Part shown: piece after piece, positions 25,679 through 35,600 of the stretch
Position numbering within the stretch: the first letter of the stretch is position 1
Layout of the letters: each line of letters starts with the position of its first letter
From: Aliikangiella maris
GTDB lineage: Bacteria > Pseudomonadota > Gammaproteobacteria > Enterobacterales > Kangiellaceae
NCBI RefSeq assembly: GCF_040719265.1
Contig: NZ_JBFDAH010000001.1
Coordinates: forward strand, 62,001-126,000
Direction: 5' to 3'
DNA length: 64,000 bases
Translations under genes and position numbers: made by a program
The notes under the pieces: model-generated
The model's database searches: none
What the model saw: the letters and a program-made list of their open reading frames with translations, nothing else
Told to the model about the DNA's origin: nothing

Positions 25679-25826
25679 GTGTATCTGAGATATGTATGTA
25701 TTAACTGTTAACTACTCTTTAATTGCCAATGGTATTTTTGCAGCTTTAACGATTTTTGTTCTCTTAGGTTGTAGTAATTATATTATTTAATAATATAATT
25801 TTACATCAGGGAGTGTATCTGAGATA
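25679..25826. promoter_or_regulatory. Repeated palindromic operator-like sites upstream of the TonB-dependent receptor
   Basis: GTGTATCTGAGATA occurs at 25679-25692 and again at 25813-25826. Its core TATCTGAGATA is a palindrome with a 1-nt centre, and the second copy extends to GTATCT-G-AGATAC. Between them, at 25776-25800, lies a 25-bp palindrome with 12-bp arms (AATTATATTATT and its complement). The group sits 75-220 bp upstream of the receptor start, where repressor or activator sites are expected. No regulator is assigned. Confidence 0.5.
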
Positions 25827-26159
25827 CTCAAAAAGATAGCGGTTAAATTTTAATAAGACAATATTAAATACTTCGATAATTTAATGATGAGTTATATAAA
25901 AAATTAGATGTATTGATTAGATCTTTGCGGGTTAAAACAGTTAGCTAAAATAGGTTGGTTGTTAGAATCTTAAGTAACATTCTTTCAGTTAGCATGTTTG
26001 ATAAATAAATTTATTTCAGGATGCATATAAGATTTAATAGTAAAGACAATTAAATATCCAATTTAATAATTGACTGCTGCAAATTTCCTGATACATTAGT
26101 GCCTTAGGACACATACTGAATAATGTGATTATAAAAACCAGCTTGCTCAGTACCTTGTT

Positions 26160-26350
26160 AAACTAGTAAAAGTACAAAGTAAAAGCACAAAGTAAAAGCA
26201 CAATAGTAAAAGTATAATAGCGAAGGCGCAATAATATAAAATACAATATCAATACAAGAATAATGATATAAGATTAAGTATAAGATTAAATATAAAATAG
26301 CAAAGATAAAACAACAAAGATAAAACAACAAAATAATCAATTACAAAACA
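26160..26350. repeat. Low-complexity A-rich degenerate tandem repeats
   Basis: Units of about 13 bp recur with drift: AAAGTAAAAGCAC twice perfectly, then AATAGTAAAAGTAT-like copies, and later AAGATAAAACAAC twice. The tract has almost no T-free or G-rich break and codes for nothing credible. Confidence 0.7.
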
Positions 26351-26576
26351 AAGATACAACAATATAAGTAGGCCGAAAGAAGGTGAAACCATAATAGCCA
26401 ATTTTATATAGTTAAAGTGATTGTACTAAAGTGGGTTACATTAATTTAAGCATTATTCAATAAAAAATTGTTCGAACAAATAGTCTCGACAAAACTATTT
26501 ACGCAGATCTATTAGCATAAGAACATTTTACAAAAGGTTCTTAATTAAAGAAGTATCAATAAAGTCATTTGAAATT

Positions 26577-27797
26577 ATGTCACAACTAGAGAAAGAAGAT
26601 TTAATTGCCTTAAGCAGAAATGGTGAGCAACTAAAAAATGTGTTCAGGCATTTAATAAAAGAGTTTCCTCAATCAGCTTGTTCCATTTCTGGAATGTCAA
26701 AATGGTTAGGGATTAATCGTTCGAATAGTCAACGTGTGTTAAATGCTGTTAATCGTAGTCATAACGGTTTTGATGTTATATGTATGTTGCCTGGCGTTGC
26801 TGGCGTTCAAGAATTTGTTGAGCAGTGTCGTAAGAAGAAACTCTCTGCGTTGTATGTGAAAGAGGCATCAAAAGCGCTTGAAACGTTTCAAGATAATATA
26901 AAAAATTACAGCCGTTCGCATTCTGAACTCAAGCGAATGATTCAGGATGCTGCGAGCGAAGTTGGTCAGGAAAATACAAGTGCCTCATCACTTCATAAAC
27001 GACAAAGGTATTACCAATCGATTAGTGAGCTGATCGGTGAAAAAGCTGACGTTTTATTTGCTGCCTACGTTTTAAGAGTGAATGCCAAGCGCTCTGATTA
27101 TTTACATGAAACAGCGCTGGTTTCTAAGCAGGGAATTTCTCATACCAGTTCGGCTCGACCTTTTTTTCAGTACTATGCAAAAACTGGAGACCCCGTTTTT
27201 AAAGAGCCTCATATTTTAGGAAGTAAAGATAATTTACCCAAAAAGAATTTTGGTGCAGCAATTGTCGAAAATTTTTCGAGCCCCAAGTTAATTAAGGGTT
27301 ATTCAGGCTATTCCCAAAAGCATGAATGCTTGGTATTTAATAATGTGCGTCAACCTCAAGAACCATTCGATGCGACTTTTTTGTTTAGTAATCCCGATGC
27401 CATTCAAAATCCACTAAACAGTGATACTCATAGTAGTTCGACCGCGATTTCAATTAAAAATCCAACAAAAAGATTAATTATGATGGTATTTATGGAGCGT
27501 CAGCTCGATATTCGCAGTACCGTTAATGTTGGATGCTATTCTGGTAATCACCTTTTTGAAGGAGATTTGAGTTTAGATGAAATATGGGATGACAAATTAC
27601 CTGAGTTTCCAGAACTTAAAATTATTAATCTGGACTCTCCTGTGGCAGAAGAGTCTGATGGTCTTAAATATGGTCATTTAAATGACTATATGTTTGAAAT
27701 GTCGGGTTTGGATAAAAAGGATTTTGTTTGTTATATGCTGGATGTTTCTTATCCGATTTGGTCTTCTTGCTATCGAATTTATTTTGAGCATTGCTAG
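26577..27797 (+). CDS. Hypothetical protein with N-terminal helix-turn-helix-like region
   Basis: A 406-aa cytoplasmic protein. Residues ~30-60 (CSISGMSKWLGINRSNSQRVLNAV) have the pattern of a winged-helix recognition region. A helical stretch rich in Lys/Glu follows at about 80-135. Residues ~140-400 form a larger domain, possibly a ligand-sensing module, with no motif I can name. No signal peptide or membrane helix. Stand-alone gene, divergent from the broken TonB-dependent receptor across an AT-rich region with palindromic sites, so a regulatory role there is possible but unproven. No clear ribosome site before the ATG. Confidence 0.75.
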   Translation: MSQLEKEDLIALSRNGEQLKNVFRHLIKEFPQSACSISGMSKWLGINRSNSQRVLNAVNRSHNGFDVICMLPGVAGVQEFVEQCRKKKLSALYVKEASKALETFQDNIKNYSRSHSELKRMIQDAASEVGQENTSASSLHKRQRYYQSISELIGEKADVLFAAYVLRVNAKRSDYLHETALVSKQGISHTSSARPFFQYYAKTGDPVFKEPHILGSKDNLPKKNFGAAIVENFSSPKLIKGYSGYSQKHECLVFNNVRQPQEPFDATFLFSNPDAIQNPLNSDTHSSSTAISIKNPTKRLIMMVFMERQLDIRSTVNVGCYSGNHLFEGDLSLDEIWDDKLPEFPELKIINLDSPVAEESDGLKYGHLNDYMFEMSGLDKKDFVCYMLDVSYPIWSSCYRIYFEHC

Positions 27798-27977
27798 TTG
27801 GTTTAACAATCAAGACAATCGAAAAAAATAGTAAATATAGATTCTGAACATACAAGCTAAACATACAAGCTAAACATAAAATGTAGCGCTATAATTTTAT
27901 CCTCTTAACTACGCCATTATTGTTAGAAAAAACAGGATTCAATTAGCGCTATGTTTACCAACTTATTTATTATTCTA

Positions 27978-28637
27978 TTACTGTAACAAAATGCTGTTTT
28001 TGCTGGCTAGGTAATTTCGGTAATCGTTATCAAACTTATCATCTACAGATTTTTGTACATAACTTTGCGCGCATAAATACCGGCTTATTGCGTTAAGTTT
28101 AGGAAAATCACTCAATACATCAATTTGAAAATACTTTAAATAATAATTCAAACGGACGAAAAGTGGTGCAATGGCTGAGTCTAGTAAGGTGAAAGATTGA
28201 CCATTAAAATAGGTGGCATTATCACTGGCAATTTCTTCTAGTCTACCTAGTTTACTTTTTAAGTCGGCTAAACTTTTCTGAAAATCTTCGTGTGTGTTTG
28301 CTATCATTGTGCCATAGTGACTGAGTAATACTTGACCAGAAAACTCAATCCAGCCGCGCATAACCGCTTTTTCTAAAGGATCTGTTGGTAATAGACTGGA
28401 TGGTGTGACTTCATCTAAAAACTCATTGATTACCGCAGACTCAAAAATCACTGTGTCACCATACTTTAATACAGGAACTTTGCCTAACGGTGAGATTTTT
28501 AAAAACCAATCTGGTTTGTTTGCCAAATCAATAAAGGATATTTTAAAATCAATTTCTTTTTTTAATAAAGTAATAACAGATCGTTGAACATAGGGACATA
28601 CGCTAAAACTGATTAACTCAATGGGCTGTAGTGACAT
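27978..28637 (-). CDS. Glutathione S-transferase family protein
   Basis: A 219-aa two-domain GST. The N-terminal thioredoxin-fold domain has the active-site motif SVCPYVQRSV (Cys at residue 14, omega/beta-like) and the glutathione-binding LGKVPVLKYGDTVIFESAVINEFLDE with the conserved cis-Pro and Glu-Ser. Residues ~90-210 are the all-helical C-terminal domain, with NGQSFTLLDSAIAPLF as the usual N-capping region. A GAGGAAG precedes the ATG. Likely a glutathione-dependent thiol transferase or detoxification enzyme, with the substrate unknown. Monocistronic. Confidence 0.9.
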   Translation of the reverse strand: MSLQPIELISFSVCPYVQRSVITLLKKEIDFKISFIDLANKPDWFLKISPLGKVPVLKYGDTVIFESAVINEFLDEVTPSSLLPTDPLEKAVMRGWIEFSGQVLLSHYGTMIANTHEDFQKSLADLKSKLGRLEEIASDNATYFNGQSFTLLDSAIAPLFVRLNYYLKYFQIDVLSDFPKLNAISRYLCAQSYVQKSVDDKFDNDYRNYLASKNSILLQ

Positions 28638-29138
28638 GGAATAACTTCCTCTGATTAAAATTAAATATAATCCGGGTAGGTGATTGATTAGTTTAAAATC
28701 TGACTGCTTTTCTAAATTAATGGTAACGATTGTTTATTGCAGGAAGCACAGTATACTCACAAATATCTCTAAATGCAGCGTCATTTCCAATATATTTGGT
28801 TAGATATATCGTCATTATTAAAAATTTAAATGCTTAATCGTATTAATACACGGAAAAATATAAAAAGACTATTAAAATTAATATGTTAAGATTGGTGTTA
28901 CAATTAAATATCCATGCTCGGTTTAAGGTTATAATAGGATGTTTATAGTCGATGATGACTGCAATTAGTTGTTTGGCAGATGATTACTACGATGGATTAT
29001 ATCAAGTCAGTATGAATCAGTTGATGTGCATAAATCTGCACAAATAAGCCCGCGTAAATAAGTCTATACGAATAACCCTATGGGAATTATTCTCCTGACA
29101 ATAATGAATAGTGTCTTAGTAAAATTAGGAAACACCAA
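28638..29138. other. 501-bp intergenic region between divergent genes
   Basis: AT-rich, no frame of useful length, no repeat or hairpin that stands out. It must carry the divergent promoters of the GST and thioesterase genes, but I could not place them with confidence. TTAGGAAA before 29139 is the thioesterase ribosome site. Confidence 0.5.
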
Positions 29139-29633
29139 ATGGTAAATAAACCTGATTCAGATAATACAGAATCAATGACAGTGAAATCCAAAAAGATTGT
29201 TGAACGAAAAGCTTTAAATATTGATGCTATGGATTTTCAAATTACTCAAGCGATAGATTGGGGAGATATGGATGCTTTTCAACATGTTAATAATGTCGTT
29301 TATTTTCGATATTTTGAAAATGTAAGAATTGCTTATTTTGAAGAAATAGGAATGAATCAATATATGCAGCAACACCAAGTCGGCCCTATACTGGGGACAA
29401 CGGAGTGTCAGTACTTGGCACCGCTGACATATCCCGATGAAGTTCGTATTTATACTCAAGTAACGGCCATTCGAGAAAAACGCTTTACAATGCAATATTT
29501 CATTCATAGCCAAAAACTTAATCAACTCGCCGCTCAAGGAAGTGGAGAAATCGTATTTTTTGATTACAATTTGGGTAAAACGTGCAAAATTCCTGATGTA
29601 CTTGTGTCAAAACTGGCTGCCAATTTAAATTAA
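29139..29633 (+). CDS. Hotdog-fold acyl-CoA thioesterase (4-hydroxybenzoyl-CoA thioesterase / YbgC-FadM type)
   Basis: A 164-aa protein. After a ~30-residue polar N-terminus comes the hotdog domain with the family motif WGDMDAFQHVNNVVYFRYFE, which holds the catalytic Asp, then the long helix and the strands LGTTECQYLAPLTYPDEVRIYTQV. It is expected to hydrolyse acyl-CoA or acyl-ACP thioesters. AGGAAA lies about 8 nt before the ATG. No operon partners. The extended N-terminus is not typical, and an internal Met at residue 10 or 27 is an alternative start. Confidence 0.88.
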   Translation: MVNKPDSDNTESMTVKSKKIVERKALNIDAMDFQITQAIDWGDMDAFQHVNNVVYFRYFENVRIAYFEEIGMNQYMQQHQVGPILGTTECQYLAPLTYPDEVRIYTQVTAIREKRFTMQYFIHSQKLNQLAAQGSGEIVFFDYNLGKTCKIPDVLVSKLAANLN

Positions 29634-30197
29634 CTGTGCGATTTTAAATTTTGTTCATCATGAATAGGTGTTTTATTGAGTGGTTCTTTAGAGTATCTAT
29701 AAAGAGGGTATTGGGGGCTACTGTATTCAAAACAAACAAATTGCCCTCTAATTATCTCCGGTTAATTTTCTAATCATGATAGATTAATTTGACCGGTTGG
29801 TGTTCATATCTCTTTCATGTAATATCCCATCGCATTACTATCGACTAACCAATATAGGCTTAGCGTTCACCTTGTATAATGAAGCGCCCAATAATTTACC
29901 TTGCAAACATCAGTTTGTAACAAGCATCAATCAATAAGTTGTTTTACGCTTTATCGGATTTTTAGACTAAATAACCGCTTTTCTTTAACGGCGCTCGAAA
30001 TATTGAGCTAGACTAAATAGATAACGTTTTTTTATTCTGAAAAAACATTTTCGACTATTTGAATAATAGACGCTTAAGTTACTGGTTCTCTTGTGATGGT
30101 CTTGTTAAGACTAAGTAAATTAAAAATGATGCAAATAGAAAGGCATAACAAAAATATCGTTAATATGTATTCATAGGCTTACCATCGGTGTTGTTGA
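29634..30197. other. 564-bp intergenic region, no supported gene
   Basis: AT-rich with short frames only. No convincing terminator after the thioesterase gene and no RNA gene recognised. It precedes the GTG start of the GGDEF/EAL protein. Confidence 0.5.
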
Positions 30198-32531
30198 GTG
30201 ACTGTTGTATTACTTGAAAATAGTGATAAATTTCAATTTATTAAAACCTTTTTAGCAGAGCGGCATATCGATTTTTGTTGTTTCGCTTCGGTGGCTGAAC
30301 TACAGCGCTGGCTGGAAGCCTTTCCTGTCCCCGAAGGAATTATTGTTGATTTAACCATTACCGAATATCAGGACTTTTTAGTTCGTATATCACTAAGGTA
30401 CTCTCAATTACAAATCTTTTCGCTAAAGAACATTTCGCCAACTCAACAATTAAGTCGTTTAACTGCATTTTTAAAACGCCTTTCTGCTGCTGATTTTAAT
30501 AGAAATCCGACTCGCGTTTTATTTGTCGATGATTCAAAAACAGTACAGGTTAAATATCGAAAGATATTAATGCAGCAAGGTTTTATTGTTGATTTAGCGG
30601 CTAATGTAAAAGAGGGTTTTGCGTTGGCTTTGCACAACCAGTACGACATTGCGATTATTGATTATTTTATGCCGGGTGAAACAGGCGCAAAACTTTGCCA
30701 AAAAATCAAAGAGTGCGAATCAACTCACGAACTGGAATGTGCGGTGTTAACAGCACAGTATAAACAGTCGGTAGTTGATGAATGTCTGCAAGCAGGCGCG
30801 CGCGAGTGTATGTTTAAAAATGAATCTGCAGATTTATTTTTAGCACGTATTCGTGCTTTGCTAAGTAGTGTAGAGCGAAAGCGCCAGGTAGAGAAAGAAC
30901 GTTCTCGATTGATTGGTTTATTAAATTCTGTCGCAGAAGGTGTATTTGGTGTTACACCTGATGGCAGGATCCAATTTGTTAATCCTGGTGCGTTGAGTTT
31001 GTTAGGTCAATCAGTGGCCGAACTCATCGGGGCTTTTCCACACAAAACTATTCATCCAACAGATAATCGTGGACAGCCAACTTCTTTTGAGCATTGCTTT
31101 TTACAGCAAGCTTATTTATTAGGAGATGAATTGCGAGATTGGCGAACACTTTTCAGGCGAGCTGATGGTTCTCTATTTCCGGTTGAATGTAGTGTGACAC
31201 AATTGGGCGATGGTACTGACCAGCAGGGGAGTGTGGTTGTATTTAGAGATATTTCTGAGCAAGAGCGCCTCGAGAAAAATTGGCAATGGCGTCTGAATCA
31301 TGATCATTTAACGGGATTACTCAATCGAAATGCTTTTGAAGAGATTTTGAATCGAGAACTTAATCGTGCAAAACGCACGCATGATTCTGCTTTACTACTT
31401 TTTATTGATCTAGATAAATTTAAATTAATCAATGATGAGTTAGGCCATGCAGCAGGCGATCAGTTATTAATTAATCTGGCTGAAAGCTTAAGTTTACGCT
31501 CGCGTGATACTGACTTTATTGGCCGGCTCGCAGGTGATGAATTTGTTGTTTTGCTCACAGAAGTTAAACCAGAAGAATATGCTGAGCTAGCTGAAAAGTA
31601 TCGTAGTCTCTTAGAAGAATCATCACTATTCTGGCATGAAAAAATATACAGCGTGACCGGATCAATCGGGTTGAGTGAGGTTAATCAAAAAGGATTATCG
31701 GTTGGTGAATTACTGGCTCAAGCTGACCAGGCATGTCAAGTCGCTAAGCGTAAAGGACGTAATCAATGGGCACTGTTTGATCAAGAAAGTCAGGCTGATT
31801 TACAGGGGAATTGGTTTAAACGTTTAAACCTGGCAATGCAAAACCAAGAATTTTCCTTATTACAACAACCAGTATTTAGTGCAACCGACCCTAAAGAGCA
31901 GGTGGGGACAAACTGCTATTTACGACTAAGCGAAAATAATACGCTGATCTCTCCAGCGATTTTTATGTCAGATGCCAAACGTTTTGGTGTTATTAAAGAA
32001 ATTGATAAATTGGTCATCAACCAGTTGATTGAATACTGTATTAATCATCCACACGGGCGCGGATGGTTTAGTTTAAGTTTGTCTGTTGAGGCAATTTCAG
32101 ATGAATCTTTTCGTGATTATCTATTTGAACTTTGGCAAAGATCTGGGTTGCCTGCCAGTCGTTTAAGATTTGAACTAGGTGAAGAAGATTTATTTAAATT
32201 TCCGCAGTGGAAAAAGCATTTGGCTAAATTAAGAGAATATGGTTTTGGTATTATTATTAGCCATTTTGGAATGAATACTCAATCACTGCTAAATTTACCA
32301 CAAATGCCAATTGATGCCATTAAACTGGATACTTCTTTAACCCGAGAATTAGCCACCAGTATACCTCGACGTCATTTAATTGATGCGATAGTGAAAACGG
32401 CTAATCAGGAAAATATTGAAGTAATCGCCACACATATTGAAACAGCAATTGAATTGGATTTATTACAAGCAAGAGAAATTAATCAACTACAAGGCTTTTA
32501 TTTGGGTAAACTTGAAAAACTTAACTCTTAA
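30198..32531 (+). CDS. Response regulator-PAS-GGDEF protein with degenerate EAL domain
   Basis: A 777-aa signalling protein for cyclic-di-GMP. Residues ~1-100 look like a degenerate receiver. Residues ~105-228 are a full receiver (VLFVDDSKT, phospho-acceptor D155 in IIDYFMPG, VLTAQ, Lys in MFKNES). Residues ~240-355 are a PAS domain (LLNSVAEGVFGVTPDGRI). The GGDEF domain carries AGDEF at 445-449 with an inhibitory I-site RDTD at 436-439, so synthesis is plausible. Residues ~535-775 are EAL-like, but the EAL/EVL motif reads NCYLRL, NLSG is SLSV, and KIDxS is KLDTS. It is probably inactive as a phosphodiesterase. Starts with GTG. No partner kinase nearby. Confidence 0.9.
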   Translation: MTVVLLENSDKFQFIKTFLAERHIDFCCFASVAELQRWLEAFPVPEGIIVDLTITEYQDFLVRISLRYSQLQIFSLKNISPTQQLSRLTAFLKRLSAADFNRNPTRVLFVDDSKTVQVKYRKILMQQGFIVDLAANVKEGFALALHNQYDIAIIDYFMPGETGAKLCQKIKECESTHELECAVLTAQYKQSVVDECLQAGARECMFKNESADLFLARIRALLSSVERKRQVEKERSRLIGLLNSVAEGVFGVTPDGRIQFVNPGALSLLGQSVAELIGAFPHKTIHPTDNRGQPTSFEHCFLQQAYLLGDELRDWRTLFRRADGSLFPVECSVTQLGDGTDQQGSVVVFRDISEQERLEKNWQWRLNHDHLTGLLNRNAFEEILNRELNRAKRTHDSALLLFIDLDKFKLINDELGHAAGDQLLINLAESLSLRSRDTDFIGRLAGDEFVVLLTEVKPEEYAELAEKYRSLLEESSLFWHEKIYSVTGSIGLSEVNQKGLSVGELLAQADQACQVAKRKGRNQWALFDQESQADLQGNWFKRLNLAMQNQEFSLLQQPVFSATDPKEQVGTNCYLRLSENNTLISPAIFMSDAKRFGVIKEIDKLVINQLIEYCINHPHGRGWFSLSLSVEAISDESFRDYLFELWQRSGLPASRLRFELGEEDLFKFPQWKKHLAKLREYGFGIIISHFGMNTQSLLNLPQMPIDAIKLDTSLTRELATSIPRRHLIDAIVKTANQENIEVIATHIETAIELDLLQAREINQLQGFYLGKLEKLNS

Positions 32532-32616
32532 CTCCTTACTCTTTATTTTCGATTTAGATTTAGATTCTATATCAAAGTGAAAATTAAATCTTAATCAATT
32601 GTTGACTCGAAGAAAT

Positions 32617-32651
32617 ACGCCAGTGTGGTTAATGATTCTTGGCACTGGCGT
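32617..32651. terminator. 9-bp perfect stem between convergent genes
   Basis: ACGCCAGTG (32617-32625) and CACTGGCGT (32643-32651) enclose a 17-nt loop. T-rich sequence follows on both strands (TTCATTCATTCTT on plus, ATTTCTTC on minus), but there is no clean U tract. It probably ends both the GGDEF gene and metH. Confidence 0.55.
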
Positions 32652-32661
32652 TCATTCATTC

Positions 32662-35600
32662 TTAATTATCATATCCAAGGTTAGGTGAAAGCCAACGTTC
32701 AGCGGTTGCTAAATCCCAACCTTTTCGTTTTGCGTAACTTTCTACTTGCTGTTTTGAAATTTTTCCTACGCCAAAAAATTGGGCGTTTGGATGAGAAAAA
32801 TACCAGCCTGAAACTGCCGCAGTTGGATACATGGCAAAATTTTCTGTGATACGTAAGCCTATACGTTCATCGGGTTTTAATAGCTCCCATAATGTTCCTT
32901 TTTCTGTATGATCGGGGCAAGCAGGGTAGCCAGGTGCGGGGCGAATGCCTTGATATCTTTCGGCAATTAAATCTTCATTACTAAATGATTCATCGGCGGC
33001 ATAGCCCCAAAGCTCTTTACGCACCATTTCATGCATTCTTTCTGCAAATGCTTCTGCGAGTCGATCGGCTAATGATTTTAATAAGATAGCTGAATAATCA
33101 TCATGTGCATTTTCAAACCGTTGTACATGTTCGTCAATACCGATCCCTGCGGTGACAGCAAAACAGCCAATAAAGTCGGCAACACCTGAATCTTTAGGTG
33201 CAATGAAATCTGATAAGCTGAAGTTGGCTTTGCCGGGACGGGTTTGTTTTTGCTGGCGTAAGAAAAACAGTCGTTTTAAAACTTCATCACGATTTTCATT
33301 GGTATAAATTTCAATGTCATCATAATCAACGGTGTTAGCCGGGTAAAAACCGATAACTCCCTTACCAGAAAGCCAACGATTCTCGAAAATTTGCTCCAAC
33401 ATGTTTTTTGCATCTTGATGTAATTTACGTGCCGATTCGCCAACCAGCTCATCATCAAGAATTTTGGGATATTTACCCGCTAGCTCCCAGCTTCTAAAAA
33501 ATGGTGTCCAGTCAAGTCTGTCTATCAAGCTTTCTAAAGGGAAGTCCTCAAAAACTTCTTCTCCTAAAAATGTTGGTTTAGTCGGAGCATAATTTTGCCA
33601 ATCGATTGGCGCCTTAAATTTTCTGGCTTCATCAAGATCGGTTATTTTTACTTTCGACTGTTTACTATTACGTTGCTCACGTAATTCGTGATAATCATTT
33701 TTAGTTTGTACGATAAAGTTGGGTTTATGCTCGTCGCTAAGAAGCTGACTGGCGGCAGTGACAACTCTAGAAGCATCAATAATGTAAAATACGGATTCTT
33801 GGTAGTTTGGCTCTATTTTTACAGCAGTGTGTATTTTAGAGGTTGTTGCACCACCAATTAATAAGGGTAAGTTCAGTTTCTGGCGCTGCATTTCTTTGGC
33901 AACGTGAACCATTTCATCCAATGAGGGTGTAATTAGACCCGATAGTCCGATAATATCGCACTTTTCTTTATTCGCAGTTTCAATGATTTTTTCACAGCTA
34001 ACCATGACGCCTAAATCAATAACTTCGTAGCCATTACATTGCAAGACAACGCCAACAATATTTTTACCGATATCATGTACATCGCCTTTAACTGTTGCTA
34101 GTAGAATTTTTCCTTTACTAGAATTTTCGAGATTCAAATCTTTCTTTTCTTTTTCCATATATGGTTCTAAATAGGCAACCGCTTTTTTCATAACGCGTGC
34201 AGATTTAACAACCTGAGGCAAAAACATTTTGCCTGAACCAAATAAATCACCAACGATATTCATACCGTCCATTAGTGGGCCTTCGATTACATGTAATGGC
34301 CGTTCACAGTTTTGGCGAGCTTCTTCTGTATCTTCTTCGATGAACTCGGTAATACCTTTAATTAAGGAATGTTCTATTCGTTTGTTTACTGGTTGATCGC
34401 GCCAGGCTAGTCGATTGTCTTCTTTTTCCTGGCTTGCACCCTGCAAATAATTTTCAGCCAGGTCAACAAGTGTTTCTGTCGCATTACTCTTGGTATTTAA
34501 AACAACCGCTTCGACGGCGTCTTTTAATTCTGGCTCAATTTCTGAATAAACTTCTAACTGCCCTGCATTAACGATCCCCATATCCATACCAGCTTGAATA
34601 GCATAGTAGAGAAATACGGCATGAATTGCTTCGCGCACCGGATTATTTCCGCGAAATGAAAAAGAAACGTTAGACACACCTCCGGAAACCATAGCGCCCG
34701 GCAGGTTTTGCTTTATCCATCGAGTTGCCTCTATGAAATCAACCGCATAATTATTATGCTCTTCAATACCAGTTGCAATTGCAAAAATGTTGGGATCAAA
34801 AATAATATCTTCAGCGGGAAAACCAACTTTTTGAGTGAGTACGTGGTAAGCTCGCTCACAGATTTCAATTTTGCGTTGTAGAGTATCAGCCTGACCAGTT
34901 TCATCGAATGCCATGACGATAACTGCCGCACCATATCGTCTTGCTTTTTTTGCTTGTTCAATAAATTCAGCTTCACCTTCTTTCATTGAAATAGAGTTAA
35001 CAATTCCTTTGCCTTGTACACATTGCAAACCAGCTTCAATGACTTCCCATTTTGAAGAGTCGATCATAATAGGAACTTTGGAAATATCGGGTTCAGCAGC
35101 AATTAAATTGAGGAAACGCTGCATACTGGCGATAGAGTCGAGCATTCCTTCGTCCATATTAATGTCGATAACTTGAGCGCCGTTTTCTACTTGATCGCGA
35201 GCAACATCAAGTGCAGTTTCAAAATCATTTTCTTTGATTAAGCGTAAAAATTTTGCTGAGCCGGTTACATTAGTGCGCTCACCAACATTAATAAATAAGG
35301 AATTGCTATTGATAGTCAGTGGTTCAAGTCCCGATAAATAACATCCTATCGGTTTTTCGGGAATTTTTCTAGGTTGATATTTTTCTGCAATTTCATTCAG
35401 TGCTTTAATATGAGCGGGAGTTGTTCCGCAACAACCGCCGACGATATTTAATAAGCCTTCTGCGGCCCACTCAGCAAGTTCTTGTTGCATATCTTCTGGT
35501 GTTTCATCATAACCACCAAACTCGTTGGGTAAGCCCGCGTTAGGGTGGGCTGAAACGTAACAGTCTGCAATATGTGAAAGTTCACTAATGTATGGTCTTA

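Larger units (their letters stand above)
25605..26576. other. 972-bp intergenic region between divergent genes
   Basis: Extremely AT-rich. It holds two copies of a palindromic site and one larger palindrome near the receptor side, and a low-complexity A-rich tract at 26160-26350, both listed separately. The 60-codon minus frame at 26158-26340 is a translation of that tract (Leu/Tyr/Phe/Ile only), not a gene. Confidence 0.6.

Noticed and set aside
26158..26340. 60-codon minus-strand frame of almost only hydrophobic residues
   Set aside because: It is the translation of the A-rich low-complexity repeat tract and has no ribosome site or natural composition.
27847..27872. 13-bp AACATACAAGCTA tandem duplication
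   Set aside because: Only two copies plus a partial third in a noncoding gap, too small to claim a function.
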